In this document: one piece after another, positions 44,826 to 55,665 of the stretch
Position numbering within the stretch: position 1 is the stretch's first letter
Layout: each line of letters begins with the position of its first letter
Source of the DNA: Rapana venosa
Lineage: Eukaryota > Mollusca > Gastropoda > Neogastropoda > Muricidae
Direction of reading: 5' to 3'
DNA length: 64,000 nt
Assembly (NCBI GenBank): GCA_028751875.1
Contig: CM054144.1
Location: 16,963,999 to 17,027,998, forward strand
Made by a program: the position numbers and the translations under genes
Notes under the pieces: model-generated
The model's input: the letters and a program-made list of their open reading frames with translations, nothing else
The model's database searches: none
What the model was told of the DNA's origin: nothing

Positions 44826-47756
44826 AATACAAATATCACAAGTAACTTTACATTAAAAAGAAAAAAAGACCTGGTAGTGGTACTACTGCTACTAGAAATA
44901 ATAGAGTACAAGCCCAAGAAGAGGTCAATGACTTGACAAGTCTGGAGACTATCTTGTAATTTATGGCTCTTGAAAACAAATAATCCTGAGCCGTATTATG
45001 AATAAATATAATTTATATTAATTTGTATTCTGGTTCAAACTTACCAAAGTGTTAAAACTAAATATAAAAGTCAAGCGATTCTGATGATTTACTGACTTTC
45101 ATATACATTTTGTGACATCTTCATTAACCCCAAGCCCCCCCCCCCCCCCAAAAAAAAAAGAAATTATGAATATGAGCAAGTTTTGCTGATGAACTAGAAC
45201 CTAGTAAAAGGTATATAACTTATAAGTGAGATGATCTGATACCAAAATTTAGAAAAGAACCTCAGAGACAAAATTTTCAATATCTGGATTTAATCTTCTC
45301 ATGAATAAAAATCCCAAAAGCAGTGTTAATGAAGCTCTGCATGTAGCTAACTCATTATCTGAATCTTTAAATGCCACCAAGTGTACAACTGCTGACAGCT
45401 CAGACTTTGAAGAAAGTGTTTGGAGTGAATTCTGTGGCATTAAAGACTAAGCGTGTTAGTTGGGTGTTATGTACTAACACAAGCTGAAGGTTCCATGTCC
45501 CAATGCTCGCCAAACATTTTGCACACACACAATCCTAAAACCTGTTCTCCCTTTTCAGAGTAAGCCATTGACTGATTGAAGCAATGTGTGAGAACTGCTA
45601 AAAAGCAGATGACAAAATGTTAAAAAATAAACACATGCATATTAGTATTATGTTTAGACATCACCCCCAAAGTCTTGAGTGAATGCGGCTACCTTCATTG
45701 TAGGCAACAGTCGCATAACGCAAAATATAACATTGGCAAACCTCTCTAAGCTGGAACCCACGAATAGTAATAGTGAAAGAATTTGTGACATTCTAAATTC
45801 TTTGTGTAGAACGAAATAACTTAGTTATGTACACTATGATTAGTATGAAAAAAATTGAAATCAGAGAGAAAAAGGTTTTCTTCAAAGGTTCAATAGGGCT
45901 ACTAACAAATTTAATGTTAATAAATTGGCAATTCTTTAAGTATTAATTAAGAGTTGCTCATCTTTGCAACTCCAAGGTGACCTTTTGTGTTCAGTCCACA
46001 CTGGTCCAAATACTAACAGACTGAAAAAAAATATTTTCTTTAAATGGAATCTTTAATAAATGTAATGTAAATCATTTTCAAAATGATTGAGAAATTGTAA
46101 CTGTAAGTGGTTACCTGCACATGTTTCCTTCACTAGTATAAAATTTCTGCCTGAAAATTGTTCTCTGAATACCAATGAAACTTGAAAGCTTCACTTGTGG
46201 ACAGGCCATTTGAAGCTGCCCGACTTAAGCATGGCAGTAGGATAAGTACTCTTGGTCCATTTATTCTCCTATTGATTTTTCAGAAAGACTTAAAAGGTAA
46301 CAATTCTTAATTTCTCATTCTAAGATAATAAAGTATTCATGAGTCTTGAGTCTCAGGCGGCAGAGCAACAACAATAGGGCCTAGTTGCGAGCATTCCATG
46401 AAGAAAAAGTTTGTAAACACTGTAGGGGTGTAGGCTAGCTAGCCTATCCAAGGCTGTGCAAATCCTTCCCCAACTATCTTTTTAAGAATTACTGTCGACT
46501 TTAAATGCCAAACGGACATTATGGAAAGAAGCTAAGTTTGCAAAACTTACCAAGTCACTTTCAAATTCGACCAAAGTCTCTTCACAGCTTTGTAAAACTA
46601 ACAATGTAACAGACACTGCACACGTCCGCACCAACCCACGTTCGGCTGACTTTTGGAGGAACCGGAAACGGAAGTCTAGGTTTTACACTGACATTTGGGT
46701 TAAAAAGAAGGATTAGATTCTGGCACTTTTCCTTCTAGGTTATTTTCATCACTCTTGCATTCGTACTGCACATACAAATAGATCCACAGAAATAAAAACC
46801 ACTTTGTGAAAGACTAGCCCCTGACTCAAAACTCAGGACAATACAAACAAATTTGGTTGGTTTGAATTTTTTTCACCAGCAAACACTGACCCCTTAGGCC
46901 TAGTCCTTCTGCTTCACCACAATGGCTGCACACCAGTGATTAAAGAAATCACTATTTTCTTTCTGTTTTTCTATGTGACTCTTATATTCATACCGCACGT
47001 ACGGAGGCATCATCCACAGAAATAAACACCACTTTTTGTGAAAGACTAGCCCCTGACTCAAAACTCATGTGATTTTGAACAAAATCGGTAGGTTTGAAAG
47101 TTTTTAATTTTTCAGCAAACACTGTACCCCCTCAGTCCTTTGTTGTCTGCTAGCTTCCTTACCCCAATATGCATGCTGGTATTGCTCTATGTCCTCAATC
47201 TAAAAAACAAGTGCACAGTCCATTTTTTCATGCTTTAAAAAATCTGTGAAAATCACCAACATTTTTTTTCCACTCACACTCTATGCAAGATACTACGTGA
47301 TCCCCAAATTAATACTGGTGTGCAGCCAATATGCATTGAATGGGTCAACACTGTGGGAACACAAAAATCCTTATTTGATGATCATTTCCCACCTTCCATC
47401 ACTACCTGGTTTAATCTATGGCATCAAACCCAAAACAAAAACACAGTGCTTTTCTTCATACTTTAAAAAAAAAAATCTGTGAAAACCAGCACACTTTTTT
47501 TTTTCGGACTGGTACCTATACAACATACTACATCGCACGGAAGCTAACCCTTATGTGTAGCCTTGAGTCATGGCACCAGTTTCGAAGTTGTGGACTAGCC
47601 TAAAGGTAGTATAGTGATCTGACTTTGTAAGTGTTAATCTTTTAGTTATTACTTTCTTAAATAAAAATTTGTAAAAAATGAGTCTGGAAATATCATGACT
47701 GAGAAGCACAATATTCTGCAGAGATTGAAGGATTGCTTTCATGATCTGCTAAATAT

Positions 47757-47960
47757 TGAGAATCCTCATGCAATCGAGGAGCAATGACAGTTGGAAAAGA
47801 CCGCAGAACACATTGAAATCAAGGCAAATACCCGTGTGGTGTCTGCCGCAAAGGTGTAGGGAACAATTCCATCAAATGCTCCAAATGTCAATATTGGTGG
47901 CACATAAGATGCTCAAAGCTCAAAAGTCTGAAGAAGGACATAACTGAAAATGGTATAATA
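47757..47960 (+). mobile_element. LINE zinc-finger fragment
   Basis: Frame from 47,832 reads PCGVCRKGVGNNSIKCSKC, then QYWWHIRCSKLKSLKKDI. This forms a Cys-x2-Cys ... Cys-x2-Cys-x4-His-x2-Cys PHD-like finger. The KGVG-x-NSI-x-C form is familiar from mollusc and other invertebrate LINE proteins, where it lies between the endonuclease and RT regions. The upstream frame is broken. It abuts the segment shared with 13.75 and 21.0 kb. Confidence 0.6.
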
Positions 47961-48025
47961 CAGTGTGTACAATACAACACCTTACCTTACATAATTATAT
48001 ATTCTAAAAGCTAGGCTATTTTGAA

Positions 48026-48225
48026 TTCCAGGTTGGAGCTGGAGGGGACAAGTGATGCCAGTGGTTCCTGAATGGTGAGCAGTGTGAGGCTGTCTTCTTT
48101 CACAAGTGGATTTGGGGAGACCTGGAATCTCTGCAGCCATGTCCTACTCGGTCTTTGTTGGTCATCTAGCCACAGAAACCACAAAGGTATTGCAGGATTG
48201 ATCATGATGAAAGAAAATACTCTAA
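48026..48225 (+). repeat. Third copy of the exon-like segment
   Basis: Direct match to 13,762-13,960 and 21,012-21,205, and cleaner than either. An acceptor-like TTCCAG precedes it. One + frame reads CQWFLNGEQCEAVFFHKW up to a stop in the following TCATCTAGCC, but a TGA stands directly before the C. It may be a decayed coding exon of a repeat. Confidence 0.5.
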
Positions 48226-48361
48226 AAACAAAAAAATCTGCTTTGAAATAAGCAATAATCTAGATTGTCATAGTCCAACATAATGGCAACTTTACATGCT
48301 TAAAAATCAGTGAACTTTTTTTTTTTCTATTTCTTTTTGTCTTTTCTTTTCCCTCCGTGCA

Positions 48362-48440
48362 TTGCCTAGAGCTCCAAGATTCACCCATGGTGAGATTTTG
48401 CATATGACCGCTTATTGCCCATCATTAAGGTACCCACATT
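48362..48440 (+). repeat. 80-bp interspersed repeat (copy 3)
   Basis: TTCACCCATGGTGAGATTTT, then TATGACCGCTTATTGCCCATCA and TTAAGGTACCCACATTCTGA; the clearest copy together with 54,012. Confidence 0.6.
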
Positions 48441-48479
48441 CTGAAACTCATCCTCATCCCAAGTCATCATCATCATCAT

Positions 48480-48587
48480 CATCCTCTCTCTCTCTCTCTC
48501 TCTTTTCTCTCTCTCTCTCCCCTCTCTCTCTCTCATCTCTCTCTCTCTCTCTGTCTCAGTGTCTGTCTGTCTCTCTCTCTCTGTCTG

Positions 48588-48619
<32 letters not shown>

Positions 48620-48622
48620 ATT
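48480..48622. repeat. (CT)n microsatellite
   Basis: About 140 bp of CT with interspersed GTCT units. The serine/leucine open frame across it is an artefact. Confidence 0.9.
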
Positions 48623-48817
48623 GAGCATCATGGAATTGATGACAACTGGTGAGATATGTAGTGCCTGGTCTTAGGAATAAAACTCAAACTGTTCTTGCAT
48701 CAGAGAGTTTTAAACTGGGGGAACCCTGTAACATTTAGAAGATTGTAGTACTTAACTTTGCTAAAACATTGTATTGTACTGTTATGTATTGTATTGTTTA
48801 CTTCTTTAAGTCACAGC

Positions 48818-48890
48818 AGATTTCTCTGCATGAAATATGGGCTGCTCTTCCGGGGAGAGCGTGTTGCCACAAGAGCAGCATCACCCATCA
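48818..48890 (-). mobile_element. SINE family C tail fragment (minus strand)
   Basis: GATTTCTCTGCATGAAATAT, GGCTGCTCTTCCGGGGAGAG and CCACAAGAGCAGCATCACCC are the reverse complement of the 3' part of the SINE at 60,983-61,375. Head and core are absent. Confidence 0.65.
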
Positions 48891-49023
48891 GCACTCACAA
48901 TTTTCTCCTTCCCTAGGCTATCCAGCCCCTCAAGTCCTATACATGTGTAAAATGGCCCTAGAGCTTGTGAAACGTTGTAAATTTTTGCCTGTTTTCCCCA
49001 CTTTTCTTTTCTTTTTAATTAAA

Positions 49024-49052
49024 CAATAAACCCTTTCTGCAGCAAAAAAAAA
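49024..49052 (+). other. Poly(A)-signal and A-tract, possible retroposed 3' end
   Basis: AATAAA (49,024-49,029) is followed about 14 bases later by an 11-A run. This is the arrangement expected at the end of a retroposed transcript, or of a gene ending beside an A-run. The sequence becomes corrupted immediately afterwards. Confidence 0.3.
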
Positions 49053-52000
49053 AATTAGTTGCAGGAGTGAGTTTTTTGCCCGGCAAACCCCCGGCGGAAG
49101 TTGGATAAGTGGGGGGGGGCACAGGAAGGGGTTTTAGGGTTTTTGAGGGAGACCGAGGGGAAAAGAGGAAAGAAAGGAAAATTTGGGGAACTAAGAGATT
49201 TTGGAAGTGGGTTCCAGGCTTTGTTGGTGGGGCGCCCCCGAATACTTACCCTCGGTGGCAATTTTTTCTTTTACTTCCTTTTCCCCTTCGTTTCTTTTTT
49301 CCTGTTTTCCCGGTTTCTCTTTTTCTTTTATCTTTTTTTTTTTGGCTTGTTTTTCTCAAAACGCGCTTAATTGGGGTCCCCCCAAAAAACCCGGGGGCCC
49401 CTTTTTTCCCCACTTCTCTTCCCCCCTTTTTCCAGCGTTTGCGAAGCCATTTCCTTTTTGTTTCATTTGCCCTTTTATTTAGAATACGATTTAAGTTTTT
49501 TTCTATCTCTTTTTCCAAAACTGTTTTTTCTCACTCTCCCCAACTCCGGCCGTTTAAAAAACCAATAAAAAGGGGAAAACAAACAACGATTTTTTTGCAA
49601 TTTGGGTTTTAAGTACAACCTTTCCCCCCAACCTAAAACGGTGCAACGGGGGACCGGGCGGGGGGCCATGGCAAACCCATCCGGAAACGACGGGTTTTTT
49701 TCGATTACAGGGTAAATTTCATAAATTTTTCAATATAGATATCGATATAACAGTTTATTTTCAAAGATGCGTGGTTTGCGTAATAATTCGTGCGATCTTG
49801 AAAACGAAGACTTGAACGGGGATTTTACGTCGTTGTCGATTTTCGGACATGTGCAAACCCGGGAAAGAAAAAGCCCGCCGATTTCGTCAGAATTTCCACA
49901 AAATCACTTCACAAATTTACGATATTGCAAAAAAAGATATTTTGAACGTATCCATACAATTATTTTTTGGAAAGGGTTTAATAGCGAAATAGCGATCGTA
50001 TTTAAAAGATTTGCTAAATTGACCACCTAAAAAAGAAAAGAAACCCCGAGATTTCATACTCCGTGATTTCGTGAAGAAAAATTTGCCCCCGTTTTTGTTT
50101 TTTTTTTGCCCCAATTCACACTTTAGTATCATTTTTGGTAAAATTGAAAGGGAGTTAGTTTATTTTTTTTTGTTTGTTGTCCCGTGGGATTTTTGAGTTA
50201 TGCAATTTTTCCCCAAAAAAAAAATGGATATAAAATATTTCTTCTCCAGCAACAATACAAGGTAGAGTTACATGTCAGTGCAGTAATACTCAATAGTAGT
50301 TTATTATTTATCTTTTGATTTTTATTACCATACACAATACAATTATAAGTTCTATCAGCCTGCCTAGCCTCCCCCCCATCCCATTCATTTCCCTTTCCAT
50401 TATTTTGGGGTGTTTGGGCTCCATGCTCAAAAACGCGCACACACACACACACAATTATAAAAAAGAATTAACACAGATTGCTTCGGTAAAAAATTCTTTA
50501 TTTCAAAAACCTTTATAAATCTGTGACACATTTGTACTGCAATCATTACCAGCAGTTCTACACCAATGGAATGAAGATTTTTTGGGATTTTTTATGGTGT
50601 CAAGTTTTCCCTCCCCTATTATTTTTTTTGCATGCATAACATTTCTAAAAACCTTTTTAGTTTTTATTTTTTTAATGATGACATAGAAAGGGAAAATCAA
50701 CTAAACAAGTGAGGTATATTTTTCGGGCAATTTAAAACAGTTGTACCCAAAGGTGTGTCGCAGAGATTTGCAAGCATCTGCTGATCAGTTTTTGGACTAA
50801 AGCAAAAAGGGTGAGAAAATTTGATGAAAACAGCCCATTTCTCTGTCAACTCAATTTATGCGAGCTTCCAGGGTTGCAGTGTTTCTGCTAAGTTGAAAAA
50901 AAATGAACTACGGGAACCCAATACATTTTTGCCAAGCCTTTCAAAAGGGGCAGCTGTGCCCTTTTTAATTTTTAAGGATTTTTTGTGTAAAAAGTTTTAA
51001 ACCACCAAACATGGACATCCTGGAGACTTAGTCCCCTTAGGGACTTTTAAAACTTTTTTATTACGAAAAAAAAGGGAAAACCATAATGATTGTACCAAAG
51101 GGGTGGGAGCAACTGACGGGGAATTCGTGGAAGAGGCAGCCTTGACAAAACATGGGGAAAAATTCAAATAAGACACAAAGCTGGGTTCCCTGCCTAAGAG
51201 AAAAATTATAAAAAGACTGGAATAAAAGTTTGCTTTTTGGTCTTTTTTCCTTCAAATGGTGTTTCATCATAGTAGGGTTTAGGGGGCTTTGGTGATTCAA
51301 GTGATTTGGCTTCTTTCGCTTTTGCATTCATGTCCCTAACCTGTCATCAAATTTACCCACCTAGTTCTTGACATCAGAGGTTCAAGTTTAGTGAGGGAGC
51401 CTAGCTGCCCCCCTCCTGGCTGAACCTTCCTCTCCTTACCCCTGAAAAAATTGGGATTAGTGAAGCTGGGTTCTCAGAATGATATTCACAAATTGAAATG
51501 CATGCAAAGTGATTAATCATTAAAATAGGGATTATTCTCTGATTAATCATTAAAAAAGAATAAAAGATTTTTTTTTCTTTTTTTAAGCATTTTTTCACAA
51601 AATAATGTTTCATAAATTTCCTTAAATGTTCACCATATTTAGCCCCTTGGCGGCCTTTTGAATCTGAAAACAATTATTTAATTTATAAAAAAACAAAAAA
51701 ATGTATTTTTAGAAACATTTAAAAACCTATTTTTTCACCCCCAAAATTCCAATCAATATTATACAGGTTCAAAAGTTTTTTAAAGAAAATCACCATGTAG
51801 TATTTTTGGGCCTTGCAGGGGAATTTTTGGTTTTCGGGAAAATTTTTGCCCAATATTTTAAAAATTTGGTCTGTAAGCCCAGAAAAAATTGGCATAATTA
51901 GTATGCATTCTTTTAAGCAATGTAAAAAGTAGCCATAAGATGCACTTATCCAAACCCGTTTGACCCAACATGGCTTTGTGCAAATTTTAGTGAACCCCCA

Positions 52001-52330
52001 ATCCCGATAGGGAAAAATTTTTAAAAAGTTATCATTTTCCCATTTAAGATAGAGAGCTGATTCTTTTTTTTAGGGGATTATTAGATTATACATTGTTGTG
52101 GAAATTTTTTATGGGTGTGATTGTAGGCTTTCCACAACAGGCCTTTTAAAAAAAGGGTTTCATACATTAAAAAAGGCCGAAAATGACCCGCCCTCTTTAG
52201 ACACCCTAACTTTTGAAAAAAAGAGATAGAGACATAATTTTTTTTTTTGTTGTGTTTTTTTTAAAAAAGTTCTTTTTTTAAAAAAACCTTTTTTTTTTTT
52301 TTTTTTCACAAAGCTATAAAAAATTTTTTC
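49053..52330. other. Corrupted, homopolymer-rich sequence
   Basis: Runs of A, T, G and C again dominate and no gene is recognised. An AC microsatellite lies at 50,437-50,453. Upstream exons of the RRM gene would be expected here or to the left, but none could be identified. Confidence 0.6.
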
Positions 52331-52867
52331 TGCCCCTCCCCCACTTTATATTCTGTCAAGTCTTCAGGTTTTATACTTAAAGTGGGGTTTTATGTACTCT
52401 GTGTGCTTGTTGTGTGAGAGAGGCCATTTTGTGTGGGGCTCGTAGTCTGTGTATGGGGACTGCTGTTAAGTATTTTTTTTGTCTGTCATGTGGTTTTTCT
52501 GCTATTTAGATATGGGGATTTTTACTTGTTTTTACAGGAAGATTGATTGCACTGTTCATGAAGTGGAAATGTCAAAGGGTTTTCTCATCCCAAAGAAAAC
52601 CGTGCGTTACCCTGGGGAATAAACAAAAATAACTACAGCAATATCACAGCTTTGAAAAACGCTGAAAGAAAGTAGCTCTGTACTACACAGCAATCATTTC
52701 CATGTTACATGTTAACATACGGTTTTTCCCTGGAATGACACACACAAAACACACACACACAGAGCACAAAACACACACCACACACACACCGCGAATTTCG
52801 CATTAGTTCGATTATTTTTTCTTATTATTGAGGGGAATGAATAAACATCATGTGCTTTTTTACATCC
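52331..52867. other. Intergenic or intronic sequence with an AC tract
   Basis: CA-rich at 52,737-52,790. A short open stretch after TTTTTACAG at 52,541 is exon-like (CTVHEVEMSKGFLIPKK), but it lacks a clear donor and runs to a TAA. It is not called as an exon. Confidence 0.4.
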
Positions 52868-53045
52868 AGTCCTGTGTGTAGCGGTTTTTTTAAATTTTGT
52901 CTGTGTTCCCCTGGCACACAATGGCCCTCTTTTCAAAAACAGAACAGATTAAATGTGCGCAAGAGGGTTTGATGCTTTTCACCCGGGGGGCCTCGGTTTA
53001 TAGTCTCAACTAAAGGACATCTGGGGAGAGTGGAGTTCTGTTTTG
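52868..53045 (-). mobile_element. tRNA-derived SINE, family A, 5'-truncated (minus strand)
   Basis: On the minus strand it reads GTCCTTTAGTTGAGACTATA (core, about 53,002-53,021), then CTCTTGCGCACATTTAATC and GGCCATTGTGTGCCAGGGG. Body order is as at 19,768-19,925. The tRNA head is absent. It lies about 55 bases before the acceptor of the first visible RRM-gene exon. Confidence 0.7.
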
Positions 53046-53100
53046 AATTGTAGCCTGGACCAAGAGGAGACCTTCATGTACTATGTGCTGTGTTTGTCAG

Positions 53101-53234
53101 GTTTGTGCGGTTCAGTGAATCGAAGGCTGTCCTGAGAGCAGCCCAGGAAATGGGACACTGGACATTACATGGCAATACACTGAGGGTGGAAATTGCTCAT
53201 GAAACCAAGGCGGCATTACAACTGATCACACCGA
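53101..53234 (+). CDS. RRM gene, first visible exon
   Basis: Acceptor TGTTTGTCAG at 53,100 and donor CCGA|GTGAGT. It begins in the middle of a codon, so at least one upstream coding exon exists. Encodes RRM beta-3, alpha-2 and beta-4. Confidence 0.85.
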
Positions 53235-53363
53235 GTGAGTAGAGACACGTTGCATGTTGTGTAGTGTGGGTTCCTTATCAGCTCACAATGTGGGTTCCTT
53301 ATCAGCTCGCTCTGTGGGTTCCTTATCAGCTCTCGCTCTGTGGGTTCCTTATCAGCTCGCGCG

Positions 53364-53439
<76 letters not shown>

Positions 53440-53504
53440 CTTATCGCTCTCTCTCTCTGTGGGTTCCTTATCGCTCTCTCTCTGTGGTTCCTTATCGCTC
53501 TCTA

Positions 53505-53539
<35 letters not shown>

Positions 53540-53664
53540 GGTTCCTTATCGGCTCTCTCTCTGTGGGTTCCTTATCAGCTCTAGCTCGCTCGCTCCTCTC
53601 TCTCTCTCTCTCCTCCTCTCTCTCTCTCTCTCTCTCTCTCTCCTGTTCTCTTCACTCTCTGGTT

Positions 53665-53710
<46 letters not shown>

Positions 53711-55628
53711 CTATCGCTCTCTGGTCTCCTTTCACTCTCTCTCTCTCTCTCTCTCTCTCTGGGTTCCTTATCAGCTCTCGCTCTCTCTGGGTTCCTTATC
53801 AGTCTCTCTCTCTCTCTCCTGTTCCTTACTCAGTTCCTATCACTCTCTCTCTTTTTCCTGATCATTGTATTCCCTTGTGGATCCTTGATAGTTCCTGTCC
53901 AAGAAGAAAATGGGTCAACAGCATTTAGTTTTCACATTAAAAGGCATGGTTTGGTGGGGGAAGGGGGGGGGGGGGGGGGGGGGGGGGTGTTGGTTGTTGT
54001 TTTTTTTTCTTGGCTAGCTCAGAGGTTCACCCATGGTGGGATTTTGTGTATGCGACCGTTTGCCCACCAGCACTAAGGTAGCTACATTCTGACTTCAGGG
54101 AATGAGGCAGTTACATGTTGTGTTTGCTCCTGTTCACAGAGCGCTATCCATCGTCAAGTAACGTCAGAAAATATCAGGACAACAGAGCCAAGGTGAAGGA
54201 GGCCTGCCATGTGCTGAACAAGGAGCTGGATCTGATCCATGGTAAGGGAGGGCTGGCTGACGTGCTGGGGACAACCCCAGTCAGTGTCCTTGCCCATCTG
54301 CCCACTTACACACTTTGTATGTAGAGTTATTTTCATGTTCCTTGAGGGAAAATCTCTGTCTGTGTTCACTGTCTTTCAACTTCAGTGAAGCCCTGCGATC
54401 TAGGTATATATAATATATACATCCACAACAAACTGGCCTTCCTAACAGCGTGGGTTGGAATATGTTTTTATTTTTATTTTTAAATCCTGCCTAAAATGTG
54501 GATGTCAGGGAATCTTCATGGAGGAAGACAGTTAAAAATCCAAAGTGTAACCCATTCTGGCCACTGCGGGCCTGCTTTCATGTTTTGGAAGCGTAGAGAT
54601 ATGTATGCTTGTAACTCTCGAAAGTTAAATATTCTCTTCCAACACTGTGTAACCACCTTTCTATCTGAAATAATGTGTAATTTACAGGGGGGTGGGTTGT
54701 TAAATAGTATGATGCCATTATTGGAATCCTCTAGGGAATGTCATGAAAGATGACAGTTTTTTTTTTAAAAAGAAAGAAAAAAAAGAAACTCCATACTATA
54801 CAGTAAATAAAACTCCAAAGAAAGCTGGATAGCAGAAGGGCTTCAGAGAAGAAACCTTGATATAAGTGTTTCAGCCCTAACTTCAGGGTTGGACAGTTTG
54901 TAAAGATTTGTAAAAGTTTTGGAAAACTGAGACCCCCTATTCAAGGTCTTAAAAGGTGGTGAAAAGTGAGTTGGGTTTGTAAATTGATGTCCTCTTTTCA
55001 CCCTAAAGAGAGACTCCATTCTGAAACCTAAGAAGTGTTTTTTTCAAAGACAAAAATAAAGAAAAAAGTAAAAACTGAAGACAATTTTTTAAATGATTCC
55101 AATGAATTCCAGTGGTCCAGTCTGCTGAACTTTCACTTTTGACAGGGACGTTGTCAGTTCCCTTTACATCCTGACATGCATAGCTGATTGTCATTTGAAT
55201 AGTGAACAACGCGAGTGAGCAGCGATGCTGGGCCACTGTAAATTCAATGATGTGTGGATGAGAAACAAAGACCTTTAGCCCTTCCTTCAAAGGGATCCAT
55301 TGCACAACCATTTTAGCTTTGAACGCATGGGAGTTAATGTAGCTGTCAGTCGCAATGCTGGTATAACATCACACGTTTTATTTGTCAAGCAAAAATCTTA
55401 TTTAGAGCAAAGTTCCTCCTCAATCTTTACTTTCTGTTTTTCCATGCATTTCTGATATTGAGGTCCTTTCTGGTTTTTCATGCATTTCTAATAATGAGCT
55501 CCTTTTGGGTTTTTACATTCCTATTTCTGTCTCTTAGATTGGTGATAATTTCATCTGTCTGTGGAACATTGATATTTGAAATTTTGTCACAGTGGATTTT
55601 AAAAGTTCAAAAACAGATTGTAAATTGT

Positions 55629-55665
<37 letters not shown>

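Larger units (their letters stand above)
41023..47600 (-). repeat. Right arm of the inverted duplication (partner 3,800-7,740)
   Basis: Reverse-complement copy of the left arm, clean in quality and lengthened by a 2.7-kb transposon (42,119-44,825). Its first bases (41,023-41,090) match the LINE terminal fragment at 7,670-7,740 reversed. The local duplication of the left arm is present here as well: two blocks with GACTAGCCCCTGACTCAAAACTCA near 46,815 and 47,045. No other gene recognised. Confidence 0.75.

Noticed and set aside
48050..48080. Selenocysteine TGA in the exon-like segment
   Set aside because: No SECIS-like element was recognised, and the other copies are frame-broken; decay is simpler.
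52541..52620. Upstream exon of the RRM gene (CTVHEVEMSKGFLIPKK)
   Set aside because: Acceptor-like TTTTTACAG is present, but no donor precedes the TAA and the fit to the first RRM half is weak.
53254..53928. Overlapping 106-224 codon frames rich in Ser and Leu
   Set aside because: Open in all three + frames only because CT repeats lack stop codons; the tract lies in an intron of a supported gene.
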